Shown here: one piece after another, positions 46,809 to 55,761 of the stretch
Layout: the number at the start of each line of letters is the position of its first letter
How positions within the stretch are numbered: position 1 is the stretch's first letter
Assembly (NCBI RefSeq): GCF_025499605.1
Contig: NZ_JAFMVC010000004.1
Location: 186,001-250,000, forward strand
Length of the DNA stretch: 64,000 nucleotides
Source: Carboxylicivirga litoralis
GTDB lineage: Bacteria; Bacteroidota; Bacteroidia; Bacteroidales; Marinilabiliaceae
Reading direction: 5' to 3'
Position numbers and translations under genes: made by a program
The notes under the pieces: model-generated
What the model was told of the DNA's origin: nothing
Databases searched by the model: none
The model's input: only the letters and a program-made list of their open reading frames with translations

Positions 46809-46839
46809 CCTTTACTAAATCGGTTAGATAGTTGAATCC

Positions 46840-47364
46840 ATGAAAGAAAACATCAAAGACATAACATTTGATGATATTTTTAATTTGTATTACCCAAGGT
46901 GTGTCTTGTTTGCCACCAAACTACTGGGTAATCGTTGGGATGCCGAAGAAGCCGTGCAGGAATTATTTATCAGTCTTTGGTCTAAAGGAAAGCTCAAGTC
47001 AATAGATGGTTCTGTAAAAAGTTATCTGTTTAAAGCAGTCTTCAATAGTTGTATTGATGTACAGCGTAAAAATAAAATTAAGCAACGTAGCGAAGTTGAT
47101 TCGCCTGAAGGCCAAGACGCGATAATTCCATTTAGTAATCCCATTTTGGAAGAAGAGCTGGAAAAGCATATCAACGATGCGTTGATGCAATTGCCTGAAA
47201 AACGTCGTCAGGTTTTCTTGATGAGTCGTGATGAAGGTCTTAGTTATCGTGAAATAGCACAACGTTTATCAGTATCTGAAAAAACCATTGAAACACAAAT
47301 TTCACGCTCTTTAAAACAGCTTCGCACATCCTTGTCGGAGTATTTACCAGGTTTATTGTTTTAA
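46840..47364 (+). CDS. ECF sigma factor (Bacteroidota FecI/RpoE-like)
   Basis: A 174-residue sigma factor. Region 2 (about 12-80) has YYPRCVLFATKLLGNRWDAEEAVQELFISLW; region 4 (about 115-165) has LPEKRRQVFLMSRDEGLSYREIAQRLSVSEKTIETQISRSL. It is followed by an FecR-type anti-sigma gene and a SusC with an STN signalling domain, so it is the output of a trans-envelope signalling chain that turns on the susCD genes when glycan is imported. It has a consensus housekeeping promoter. Confidence 0.93.
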   Translation: MKENIKDITFDDIFNLYYPRCVLFATKLLGNRWDAEEAVQELFISLWSKGKLKSIDGSVKSYLFKAVFNSCIDVQRKNKIKQRSEVDSPEGQDAIIPFSNPILEEELEKHINDALMQLPEKRRQVFLMSRDEGLSYREIAQRLSVSEKTIETQISRSLKQLRTSLSEYLPGLLF

Positions 47365-47515
47365 GAATACAGGTGTAGACTTGTTTTATTGAGTGTTTAA
47401 TATTCATTAAATCAGGCTTGTATGTTCGAAAGGTAATTTTTTTTTCAAAAAAAGTTAAAAAACGTGTCAGGGTCGCCTGCTTTTATTTCGTTCTCACAGT
47501 AGAAACAATGACGAA

Positions 47516-48511
47516 ATGATTAAAGCAGAAAAAATAGAACTCTTAATATTACGACAGGTCAATGGTGAGATTGATGCGGCAGAGCTGCAAATGTTGGAGG
47601 CCTGGATGGCTGAGAGTGACAAAAATAAAAGTCACTACAAAAAGCAAGTAGAGCTATTTAAAGCGCAATCGTTGATTTTTACACCTCAAGCACTTGCTCA
47701 ATCGCGCGAGAAAACCAAAACAGGCGTCATCAATCATTTGATTCATAAATCGAACAAAGTTAAAGGATTTATTTACTCATCACTATCTGTATTGGTAGTC
47801 GCTTTGTTGGCTTCTTCAGTGTATTTCAATACCAGCATTAATCACAAAAACGAACTATTGGCCAGCGAATTTAAAATTATGGCACCCGAAAGTGGTCCGG
47901 CTAATTTTCAATTGCCCGATGGAAGTACGGTATGGTTGAATAGTTCTTCTGAATTGATTTATCAATACGATGCTGAGAACGATAGCCGATTAGCCAGCAT
48001 TGAAGGAGAGGCCTTTTTTGATATTGCGCATCATCCAAATCAGGCTTTTTTAGTGAAAGGCTATCATCACACAGTGAAAGTATATGGTACCGAGTTTAAT
48101 ATGGTGTCCGATGAAGAAACTAAAACCTGCGAAGTGACTTTGCGCGAAGGTTCGGTAGGCATATTAAACGAGCAGAACAATGAAATAGCCCGTTTAAAAC
48201 CAGGACAACAGTTTAGTGTTGATCATCTGGGGCAAGCATCTGTGAAAAACATCGAATCAGTTAACTTAATTTCAGACTGGACAACTGGACGTTACGAATT
48301 TAAAGATGCAACTTTAGAAGAAATTGCTTCTCAACTGTCTTCATTATATGATATTGATATTGTTATTGCTGATGAAGCATTAAAACACAAACGTTACCGT
48401 TGTGTGATTCAAAAAGAACAATCCGTGCTCAAAACGCTGCAACGTTTTAGCATCACAACCAACCTTAATTATGAGGTGAATGAAGAAACAATAACCCTTA
48501 AATCTAAATAG
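47516..48511 (+). CDS. FecR-family anti-sigma factor
   Basis: A 331-residue inner-membrane protein. The N-terminal ~80 residues are the cytoplasmic sigma-binding part, the membrane helix is about 84-104 (GFIYSSLSVLVVALLASSVYF), the periplasmic FecR domain is about 120-225 (GPANFQLPDGSTVWLNSSSEL, VYGTEFNM, LREGSVGI, LKPGQQFSV) and a DUF4974-type domain is at the C-terminus (TLEEIASQLSSLYDIDIVI). It should hold the ECF sigma until the STN domain of the SusC at 48684 signals substrate. Confidence 0.93.
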   Translation: MIKAEKIELLILRQVNGEIDAAELQMLEAWMAESDKNKSHYKKQVELFKAQSLIFTPQALAQSREKTKTGVINHLIHKSNKVKGFIYSSLSVLVVALLASSVYFNTSINHKNELLASEFKIMAPESGPANFQLPDGSTVWLNSSSELIYQYDAENDSRLASIEGEAFFDIAHHPNQAFLVKGYHHTVKVYGTEFNMVSDEETKTCEVTLREGSVGILNEQNNEIARLKPGQQFSVDHLGQASVKNIESVNLISDWTTGRYEFKDATLEEIASQLSSLYDIDIVIADEALKHKRYRCVIQKEQSVLKTLQRFSITTNLNYEVNEETITLKSK

Positions 48512-48589
48512 TTAATTAACGAATCAGGCTATGAACAAAAGACTTTGAGGCTTTGCCTTAGGTTGAAATCAAAAACAGCTAACAAAAAA

Positions 48590-48644
48590 CGGGAATAGCT
48601 GCAACTATTCCCGATGTAAGGTACAACCGGTCTGCAAACCGGCC
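48590..48644 (+). promoter_or_regulatory. Tandem hairpins in the leader of the second susC
   Basis: First hairpin: perfect 9-bp stem CGGGAATAG (48590-48598) / CTATTCCCG (48605-48613). Second: CCGGT (48627-48631) / ACCGG (48638-48642). They lie 40-95 bases before the susC start and have no T run, so they look like leader or regulatory RNA structures rather than a terminator. Confidence 0.5.
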
Positions 48645-48683
48645 TAACTAATTATAAAGTGTATAATTAAGCATTACAAATTT

Positions 48684-51600
48684 ATGAAAAAAAACAAAAC
48701 CATAGTTGGTATCCCATGGAACCAGCTAAAGAAACTAGCACGTATTATGAAACTATGTGTTCTATTTATGATAGTTGGGATGATACAGATAAGCGCTGCC
48801 TCGTATGGGCAAAGTGCTAAAGTATCCATCAACTTAAAGAAATCTACTCTATCCAAAGTCTTTGATGAGATTGAAAATCAATCTGATTTTAATGTGTTCT
48901 ATAGCAAGGAAGATGTTAATGAAAATCAGCTTGTTGATGTTAATGCCAGTGATAAAGATATTGAAGAAATACTTGATAAAGTATTAAATCTAAACGAATA
49001 CAAGTATCACATTATCGATCAGGATATCATTATTACAAAACGCTATCAGACACTTGACGCTTCTGCAGGTCAACAACAGCTAAAAGTAAGCGGTATCGTT
49101 ACGGATGATACAGGCGAACCGTTACCTGGTGTTAATGTTTTTGAAAAAGATAATGTCACCAATGGTACCATTACCAGCATCGACGGTAGTTATGAGTTAA
49201 ATGTATCCGGTACTGAAGCTGTTATTAAGTTTTCATTTATTGGCTATGCCGATCAGGAATTAAATTTAGCCGGAAGAAATACCATTAATGTCACAATGGT
49301 GTCGGATGCTTTAGATATTGATGAAGTGGTAGTAACTGCTCTTGGTATTAAGCGGGAGAAGAAAGCTTTGGGTTATGCGGTTCAGGATGTTAAATCGGAA
49401 GAATTAACACAGGCAGGTGATGCTGATTTGATTAGCTCATTGCAAGGAAAAGTAGCAGGTGTGCAAATTAACCAGTCAGGTGGCGGTATTGGCGGTACGT
49501 CACGCATCGATATTCGTGGAGCTTCTTCATTAACCGATAACAACGCGCCTTTGTGGGTGGTTGATGGTGTACCATTTGATAATGGTAATGAGCGCGATGG
49601 TAGTATTTGGGGTGGAACCTCACGTGCAGGAGGTGCTTTTGATCTGAACCCCGAGGATATCGAATCTGTTTCTATCCTAAAAGGGCCTAACGCGGCGGCT
49701 TTATATGGTGAGCGCGGTGGTAACGGTGTCATTGTTGTAACAACTAAAAAAGGAAAAAGCCGTAAAGGTTTAGGTATCTCATACGCAGGTGGCGTTACCT
49801 TCTCTGAAGCCTCTTATATGCTCGATTTGCAAGATCGCTATGGACAAGGAACTGATGGCGTTTATTACAAGGATAGTGAATGGTCATGGGGACCTGAAAT
49901 GAAAGGGCAGGATCTGGAGGCATGGACTGGCGAAACGATTCCATTTACGGCTCAAAAAAACCGTTTAAAAGATTTTACCCGAACAGGCTTAAGTCATAAA
50001 CACAACGTGGCTTTTACTGGTGGTAATGAGGATGGTACCTTCCGTGTGTCAGTGGGTAAAGACATAATGAACGGTATATATGAAGACCACAAAGTTGAAA
50101 AAACAACGTTTGATTTCAGAGGCGATTATAACATCAATTCGTGGTTAAACATCGATACGAAATTATCTTATTTTGTAACAGATGGCGATCAACGTCCTGA
50201 AATTGGGAACTACAGTTATGTTTCTTATTTCAATTCAATGCCAAGAAATATCCGTAATCAGGATTTAAAGCCTGGTTATAATATCGTTTCTGGCGAGCAT
50301 GTTGAAAAATTATATACGACTGTTAATGCCAACAATCGTAACCCATACTTTTTACAGGCACAAACCGATAATAGCGATAGTAAGAACCGAACCTTTGGTT
50401 ATATTGCTGCTAATATTAAACTACACAAGAATTTAAAAGCCAAGTTTAAGTATGGTTTGGATTTCTATCAGTTTAATGCTGTTGAAGGGTATTTGTATGC
50501 CGATAATGTGGATTCATCACGACCTAATTACAATACAGAACAAAGCAATTTCAAGGAAGAAAACTACGAGTTTTTACTGTCCTATAATAAAACATTTAAT
50601 GACGATTGGGCAATTGGTTTAAACCTTGGAGCAAACAATATGTCGCGTATGGATAAAAGGCTGCGAGGCACCTCAGGTCGTTTATCATCGGAAGGAGACT
50701 ATTTCCTAGGAGCAGGTTCCAATATCAATGCAACGGAATCCATTACCGAATCAGAAGTGCGTTCAGTTTATGGATTTGGTCAGGTGGCCTACCGCAATAT
50801 GATTTTCTTCGATTTCACAGGTCGTAACGATTGGTCATCGACGCTAACATCGGCCGATGCTGACTACGATAACTCATACTTTTATCCATCGTTGAGTTTA
50901 AGTGGTCTTATCTCCGAAATGATTGATATGCCTTCGTGGGTATCCTTTGCCAAAGCAAGAGCTTCATGGGCACAGGTAGGTAAAGCCACGGACCCGTATA
51001 ACACCAGTCAATTGTATAAATTAGAGAGCTGGAACTATGGTTTAACAACGGGTATCGTACCTGAAGATGCGGTCATTGAAAACTTAAAGCCAGAGATTTC
51101 GACCTCATGGGAAGCTGGTTTAGACTTACGCTTTTTTAACAATCGTCTTGGACTGGATTTTACCTATTATAATGAGTTGACTAAAAACCAGATTGTTAAC
51201 ATTGAGGTGGTTCAAAGCTCTGGTTATAAAACCAAGTACATCAATGCCGGTGAAATTAGTAACAAAGGTATCGAATTGATGTTGTCAACAGTACCGGTTA
51301 AAACACGTGATTTTACTTTGGGGCTTGATTTTAACTTCTCGAAAAATGAAGGTGTTCTTGAAAAATTACACGAAGATCTGAAAGAGTATGATTTTGGCAG
51401 CAATGTTTGGGCTGTTGAAGGTGGTCAATTAGGCGATATCCGAGGTTCTGTTTATGCACGCAACGAACAGGGACAAATCATTGTTGATGATAAAGGTTTG
51501 CCAACATTGGCACAAGGGAGTGATCATGTGCTTGGTAATATTCAGGCTGACTGGACTGGTTCCATTAACCTGACTGCCGATTACAAAGGTCTGTATATGT

Positions 51601-52076
51601 CGGCATTATTCTCAGTTCAGCAAGGGGGAGACATCTTATCAAGTTCAGAAAGAGGAGCGACCTCAGCAGGTACTGCCAAACGCACCGATGCGAATGACCG
51701 TATGGCCTTCTTTGTTGATGGTGTGACAGCCGATGGTGGAGCCAATAATGTGATGGTGAGTGCAGAAGAATACTGGCGCCAGGTAGCCAAAGTGGATGAG
51801 GAATTTATGTACGATGCCTCGCATATGAAACTGAAAGAAATTGTTTTGGGTTACAATGTGCCCAAATCATTGTTAGAAAGAATTTCAGCCAATAACCCGA
51901 TTCAGTCGATGCGCATATCACTGGTGGGCCGCAACCTATGGTATTTATACAAAGATACACCGGGTACTGTGCCCGATGCAAGTGCTTATAGTTCAGCCTA
52001 TGCAGCGCAAGCGTTTGACTTTGCGCCTGTGCCTTCAACCAGAACATATGGTTTCTCGATTAACCTAGGTTTTTAA
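48684..52076 (+). CDS. SusC-family receptor with N-terminal STN signalling domain
   Basis: A 1130-residue outer-membrane importer. After the signal segment (LCVLFMIVGMIQISAASYGQ) comes an STN/secretin-like domain at about 50-115 (INLKKSTLSKVFDEIENQSD, ending DQDIIITKRY), used to contact FecR. Then a carboxypeptidase-regulatory-like domain (KVSGIVTDDTGEPLPGVNVF), the motif IDEVVVTALGIKREKKALGY, plug and barrel ending TYGFSINLGF. The domain order fits the upstream sigma/anti-sigma pair. The paired SusD starts 12 bases later. Confidence 0.95.
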   Translation: MKKNKTIVGIPWNQLKKLARIMKLCVLFMIVGMIQISAASYGQSAKVSINLKKSTLSKVFDEIENQSDFNVFYSKEDVNENQLVDVNASDKDIEEILDKVLNLNEYKYHIIDQDIIITKRYQTLDASAGQQQLKVSGIVTDDTGEPLPGVNVFEKDNVTNGTITSIDGSYELNVSGTEAVIKFSFIGYADQELNLAGRNTINVTMVSDALDIDEVVVTALGIKREKKALGYAVQDVKSEELTQAGDADLISSLQGKVAGVQINQSGGGIGGTSRIDIRGASSLTDNNAPLWVVDGVPFDNGNERDGSIWGGTSRAGGAFDLNPEDIESVSILKGPNAAALYGERGGNGVIVVTTKKGKSRKGLGISYAGGVTFSEASYMLDLQDRYGQGTDGVYYKDSEWSWGPEMKGQDLEAWTGETIPFTAQKNRLKDFTRTGLSHKHNVAFTGGNEDGTFRVSVGKDIMNGIYEDHKVEKTTFDFRGDYNINSWLNIDTKLSYFVTDGDQRPEIGNYSYVSYFNSMPRNIRNQDLKPGYNIVSGEHVEKLYTTVNANNRNPYFLQAQTDNSDSKNRTFGYIAANIKLHKNLKAKFKYGLDFYQFNAVEGYLYADNVDSSRPNYNTEQSNFKEENYEFLLSYNKTFNDDWAIGLNLGANNMSRMDKRLRGTSGRLSSEGDYFLGAGSNINATESITESEVRSVYGFGQVAYRNMIFFDFTGRNDWSSTLTSADADYDNSYFYPSLSLSGLISEMIDMPSWVSFAKARASWAQVGKATDPYNTSQLYKLESWNYGLTTGIVPEDAVIENLKPEISTSWEAGLDLRFFNNRLGLDFTYYNELTKNQIVNIEVVQSSGYKTKYINAGEISNKGIELMLSTVPVKTRDFTLGLDFNFSKNEGVLEKLHEDLKEYDFGSNVWAVEGGQLGDIRGSVYARNEQGQIIVDDKGLPTLAQGSDHVLGNIQADWTGSINLTADYKGLYMSALFSVQQGGDILSSSERGATSAGTAKRTDANDRMAFFVDGVTADGGANNVMVSAEEYWRQVAKVDEEFMYDASHMKLKEIVLGYNVPKSLLERISANNPIQSMRISLVGRNLWYLYKDTPGTVPDASAYSSAYAAQAFDFAPVPSTRTYGFSINLGF

Positions 52077-52087
52077 TTAGCTAAAAG

Positions 52088-53668
52088 ATGAAAGAAATGA
52101 AAAATATATATACAGCACTACTGGCTATCATGCTTGTGGTAACAGCTAATAGTTGTTCCGATGATTTTGGCGATATGAACGTGCCATCTGATGCGACAAC
52201 GACTGTAGAACCCAAGTTCTTCCTTAATAAAATGCAACAGGAGGTGTTTGCTAACTACCAGCGTAATGTCAATTTATATCCTGATTTATATAGCCAATAT
52301 TGGGCGAATACAGTGTCCAGCTTTGGTTCGCCTCGTTACGAATATGTTGATGGGTGGATTGGTAACCAGTGGAGCGAGATGTACACGCGTCATTTAAGAA
52401 GCTCACAAGCCATCATCGACCAGTTTGGTGAAAATGAATTTTATGTGGATGCCTTAGCTATTAACGATATCTGGATGTGCTACTGGTGGTCGCGCATGAC
52501 CGATACCTATGGTGATATTCCATATTTTGAAGCCAGTAAGGGAAATCCGGTTCCATATACAGCTCAGAGTGAGATTTACGATGATTTATTGAAACGTTTG
52601 GATGCGGCCGTTAATGTCATTACCGGTGGTACGGAGCAATATAGCTATGGTTCGGAATACGATTTGATTTACAATGGCGATGTTGAGAAATGGAAGCGTT
52701 TCGGTAACTCTTTACGTTTGCGTTTGGCGATGCGTATTGCCAATGTCGACCCTGCTCGTGCCGAAGCTGAAGTGAAAGCAGCTGTTGAAGGACCAGGCGG
52801 CCTGTTGTTAAACAATGATGATGTAGCTCGTGTGCCCATGTGGAGCGAAGGATGGTACGATTACCTGCACCAAATGGCTTGGGCATGGAACAATATTCGT
52901 ATGTCAAAAACCATGTCTGATTACTTGTATTCAGAGTCGAGCGTTGGAGAAGATCCCAGAACACCGGTATGGTTTACCTACCAGCGTACGGAAAATGATA
53001 AGGCAGTTCCAAAAACAAAAGAGGAAGTAGGCGAAGCGGAATACAAGGGTATTGAGAATGGCTACAATATTGTTCCGGCTAATGCTAAAGAAATTTATGC
53101 AACCATTAATCTTGAAGGTGGTTATGAGGATTTTGTTGGCAATGGTGCAGATAAAATGTATTGTCCGGTCATGTTCTTTTCTGAAGTTAAGTTTCTTTTA
53201 GCAGAAGCTGCCCTTCGTGGTTGGGCTTCAGGTGATTTTGAAATGCTTTACAAAGAAGGCGTTGAGGCATCAATGGATTATGTTGGTGTTGATGCTGCAG
53301 CTGCAACAGCTTATGTTGATGGTTTACCTGCTTTTACAGCTGATAATGAGGCCCGATTAAAGCGTATCATCACCCAGAAGTGGATTGCTAACTTCCCTAA
53401 TGGTCCTGAAGGATGGGCCGATTTCCGTCGTACAGATTACCCGGATATCACCTTACCTTTTGAAGGCGTTAGCGGTAGTTCTACCGTGGCTGCTAGTACA
53501 TGGGTAAAACGTGTGCGCTACCCGGATAATGAGCACCGTCAGAATGAAGAAAATATGCCGGAAGGGATGCGTTCGGAAGACACTGACAGGATGGATATTA
53601 AAGTTTGGTGGGATACAGCAGACACTAAAACCAAAAGCAGTGGTTTAATGAGTACAAATTTCAACTAA
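52088..53668 (+). CDS. SusD-like_2 family glycan-binding lipoprotein
   Basis: A 526-residue surface lipoprotein with lipobox C23 (TANSCSDDFGDM). Motifs such as LYSQYWANTVSSF, WSRMTDTYGDIPYFEA, KRFGNSLRLRLAMRIANVDP and the late MFFSEVKFLLAEAALRGW fit the SusD-like_2 branch rather than the classical SusD of the first PUL. It starts 12 bases after susC and would be the lid of that importer. Substrate not evident. Confidence 0.9.
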   Translation: MKEMKNIYTALLAIMLVVTANSCSDDFGDMNVPSDATTTVEPKFFLNKMQQEVFANYQRNVNLYPDLYSQYWANTVSSFGSPRYEYVDGWIGNQWSEMYTRHLRSSQAIIDQFGENEFYVDALAINDIWMCYWWSRMTDTYGDIPYFEASKGNPVPYTAQSEIYDDLLKRLDAAVNVITGGTEQYSYGSEYDLIYNGDVEKWKRFGNSLRLRLAMRIANVDPARAEAEVKAAVEGPGGLLLNNDDVARVPMWSEGWYDYLHQMAWAWNNIRMSKTMSDYLYSESSVGEDPRTPVWFTYQRTENDKAVPKTKEEVGEAEYKGIENGYNIVPANAKEIYATINLEGGYEDFVGNGADKMYCPVMFFSEVKFLLAEAALRGWASGDFEMLYKEGVEASMDYVGVDAAAATAYVDGLPAFTADNEARLKRIITQKWIANFPNGPEGWADFRRTDYPDITLPFEGVSGSSTVAASTWVKRVRYPDNEHRQNEENMPEGMRSEDTDRMDIKVWWDTADTKTKSSGLMSTNFN

Positions 53669-53680
53669 ATCCGAATTGTA

Positions 53681-55540
53681 ATGAAGAAATTATATAATTA
53701 CAGATTAATGCTTTTGTCAGTGCTTTTGTCCGCATTGACAATTGGGTTCGTTTCATGTGAAGACGATGAGACCAGTGGCCCATGGGATACAACATCTTTG
53801 GATGCTTTAATTGTTGAAGCGGAAAGTTTGATTGCTTCTTCAGAAGAAGGCGGTAATCCGGGGGATTTTAAACCGGGTGCCAAACAAGAGTTGCAAGAGT
53901 GTGTTAATTGGTGTAAATGGAAAGTGGATAACTCCGATAGTCAGAATGATATAACTGATGCCACCAATAAATTACAGATTTACATTAACAAGTTTAAGAA
54001 TAACACCGTTGCTCTGGCAATTCCATGGATTAAACAAACATCGGATACTTATATTCAGATTTCAGATAATATTAAGCCCGTATTAAGTGGCGCCTGGACC
54101 ATTGAAATTGAATGTTACATTATCGATCTCAATACACGTGGTTATTCCAATAACCTGTTCTCATGTGAGCAAAGCGGTCCGGATAGTGGATTTGGTGTGC
54201 GTTATTTTAGCGATGGAAATATTCAGACAGTTGTTGGTAATAATAATTGGATAGATACAGGTAATCAGGCTGGTGCCGGTACCATGAAAGCCGGTGTATG
54301 GATGCATGTTGCTTTATCGAATGATGGTACAAACCAGGTGATGTATATTGATGGGGTTGAAGTGGCTACCAACAGTAATACGCACTTGTTGGCTGCTGAT
54401 AAGCCATTTGTGATTGGTAATAGCCCCATGTGGACAGACCGTGTTTGTAATACGATGGTGCGCGATTTCCGACTCTGGAATGGGGTGCGCACGGCACAAC
54501 AAATTGCAGATAATAAAGATGCCGTTATCAATGGTGACGAAGATGGTTTAGAGGCATTCTTCCCATTGGAAACCGATCTGGGTGATAGTTTTACAGATGT
54601 AACAGGTAAGTACACTGCCAAAATGATTGGTGATATTGAATGGCAGCTGGATGGTACACCTCCTGAAATAGTGCTTGATTATACAGCCTTGGATGAGGCC
54701 ATTTCTGCTCTCGAGACCTTTAAGTCAACTGTAACAGAAGGAACAGCCAACGGTGATTATCCGGTAGGAACTATTGCTTATGTGGATGAACTGATAGCGG
54801 AAGCCAATTCAACAAAAGAAAATGCGAACCGTCAGGATCAGATTGATGATAAAGTAGCCCAGTTGACCTCAAAAATTGAAGTTATTAATAGTATGTTGGT
54901 GGCGGATGCTACAGGTGTTTTTATTGATCGCGAAGATAGTGATGCAGTAGGATTAAGAATTACGCCTAATTATACGCCTCAAGGTGATTATACGGTTGAG
55001 TTCGAAGTGAAAGTAAAGTCTTTATTTGGCTATGGAACGGGTGAGTTCTTTAACAATGGCGAATATGGTGTTTGGGTATACGGTTATGAAGAATTAACCG
55101 AAGAGAATATATTGGCATCTGGTGGTTTGTGGAACTTTACCAATGCAGGTAACGGTTGGCAAGGTCCGAAAACAGATCCACTTGTTATGAAAACTGGCGA
55201 ATGGCAGCATGTCGCTTTGGTGCATGATAACACCGCTCGTACAACCAAGATATTTGTCGATGGTGAAGAGAAAGCTTCATTCGAAGATATAGGAGCGCCT
55301 AATGTTTCTGGCTGGGGCGAAATGTGGCTCGGTAATGGCTGGGGCAAGATGGATGGATATATCAAGGATTTTCGCTTGTGGGATGTAGCCCGTGACGCTG
55401 CCGAATTGAATGCAGACATCACAGGAACCGAAACTGGTTTGAATGCTTATTTCCCACTCGATAAAGTGGCTGGTGTTAAGTTTAACGACGTAACCGGCAA
55501 CTACCAGGGCGAGATGCGTGGTATAAAGTGGAATAAGTAA
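53681..55540 (+). CDS. Surface lipoprotein with two LamG-type lectin domains
   Basis: A 619-residue lipoprotein (lipobox C26, FVSCEDDET) with an alternating architecture: helical FIVAR-like segment (about 40-105), LamG/concanavalin-like domain (about 120-320), second FIVAR-like segment (about 335-400; ALDEAISALETFKSTVTE), second LamG-like domain (about 405-615). Both lectin domains carry the pattern GVWMHVALSNDG/GEWQHVALVHDN and end with MVRDFRLWNGVR/YIKDFRLWDVAR. No catalytic domain is present, so it is probably a surface glycan-binding protein of the PUL. It starts 13 bases after susD. Confidence 0.82.
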   Translation: MKKLYNYRLMLLSVLLSALTIGFVSCEDDETSGPWDTTSLDALIVEAESLIASSEEGGNPGDFKPGAKQELQECVNWCKWKVDNSDSQNDITDATNKLQIYINKFKNNTVALAIPWIKQTSDTYIQISDNIKPVLSGAWTIEIECYIIDLNTRGYSNNLFSCEQSGPDSGFGVRYFSDGNIQTVVGNNNWIDTGNQAGAGTMKAGVWMHVALSNDGTNQVMYIDGVEVATNSNTHLLAADKPFVIGNSPMWTDRVCNTMVRDFRLWNGVRTAQQIADNKDAVINGDEDGLEAFFPLETDLGDSFTDVTGKYTAKMIGDIEWQLDGTPPEIVLDYTALDEAISALETFKSTVTEGTANGDYPVGTIAYVDELIAEANSTKENANRQDQIDDKVAQLTSKIEVINSMLVADATGVFIDREDSDAVGLRITPNYTPQGDYTVEFEVKVKSLFGYGTGEFFNNGEYGVWVYGYEELTEENILASGGLWNFTNAGNGWQGPKTDPLVMKTGEWQHVALVHDNTARTTKIFVDGEEKASFEDIGAPNVSGWGEMWLGNGWGKMDGYIKDFRLWDVARDAAELNADITGTETGLNAYFPLDKVAGVKFNDVTGNYQGEMRGIKWNK

Positions 55541-55562
55541 TTAGAGCTTAAAGCTTAAGAAT

Positions 55563-55688
55563 GAGGGTGTCTAATAATTAAAAAGGACTTGGTCACTGAA
55601 TGGAGTCGAAGTGATTGAATATTGATAATCAATTTAAATTACATCTCGACTCCGTTCGATGAACGGACTTCGTTTTTAGACACCCTTA
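55563..55688. repeat. MITE-like element B
   Basis: A 126-bp non-coding segment with terminal inverted repeats GAGGGTGTCTAA (55563-55574) and TTAGACACCCTT (55677-55688), which share GAGGGTGTC with element A at 33355. The inside contains TGGAGTCGAAGTGA and CTCGACTCCGTTCGATGAAC, opposed words that allow a long hairpin. It lies just after the LamG gene and may double as its terminator. No transposase. Confidence 0.65.
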
Positions 55689-55704
55689 TTTTATCTTCTT
55701 AATA

Positions 55705-55747
55705 ATCTGCCTGTAAGTACCTTCCCAAGTTTAGCTTACAGGCAGAT
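55705..55747 (+). promoter_or_regulatory. Long inverted repeat just before the AraC-type regulator
   Basis: A perfect 13-bp inverted repeat ATCTGCCTGTAAG (55705-55717) / CTTACAGGCAGAT (55735-55747) with a 17-base loop, ending 14 bases before the ATG at 55762. It could be an RNA hairpin that limits translation, a terminator-like structure for the upstream PUL, or a DNA operator. No T run follows. Confidence 0.6.
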
Positions 55748-55761
55748 ACTAACAACTCCTT

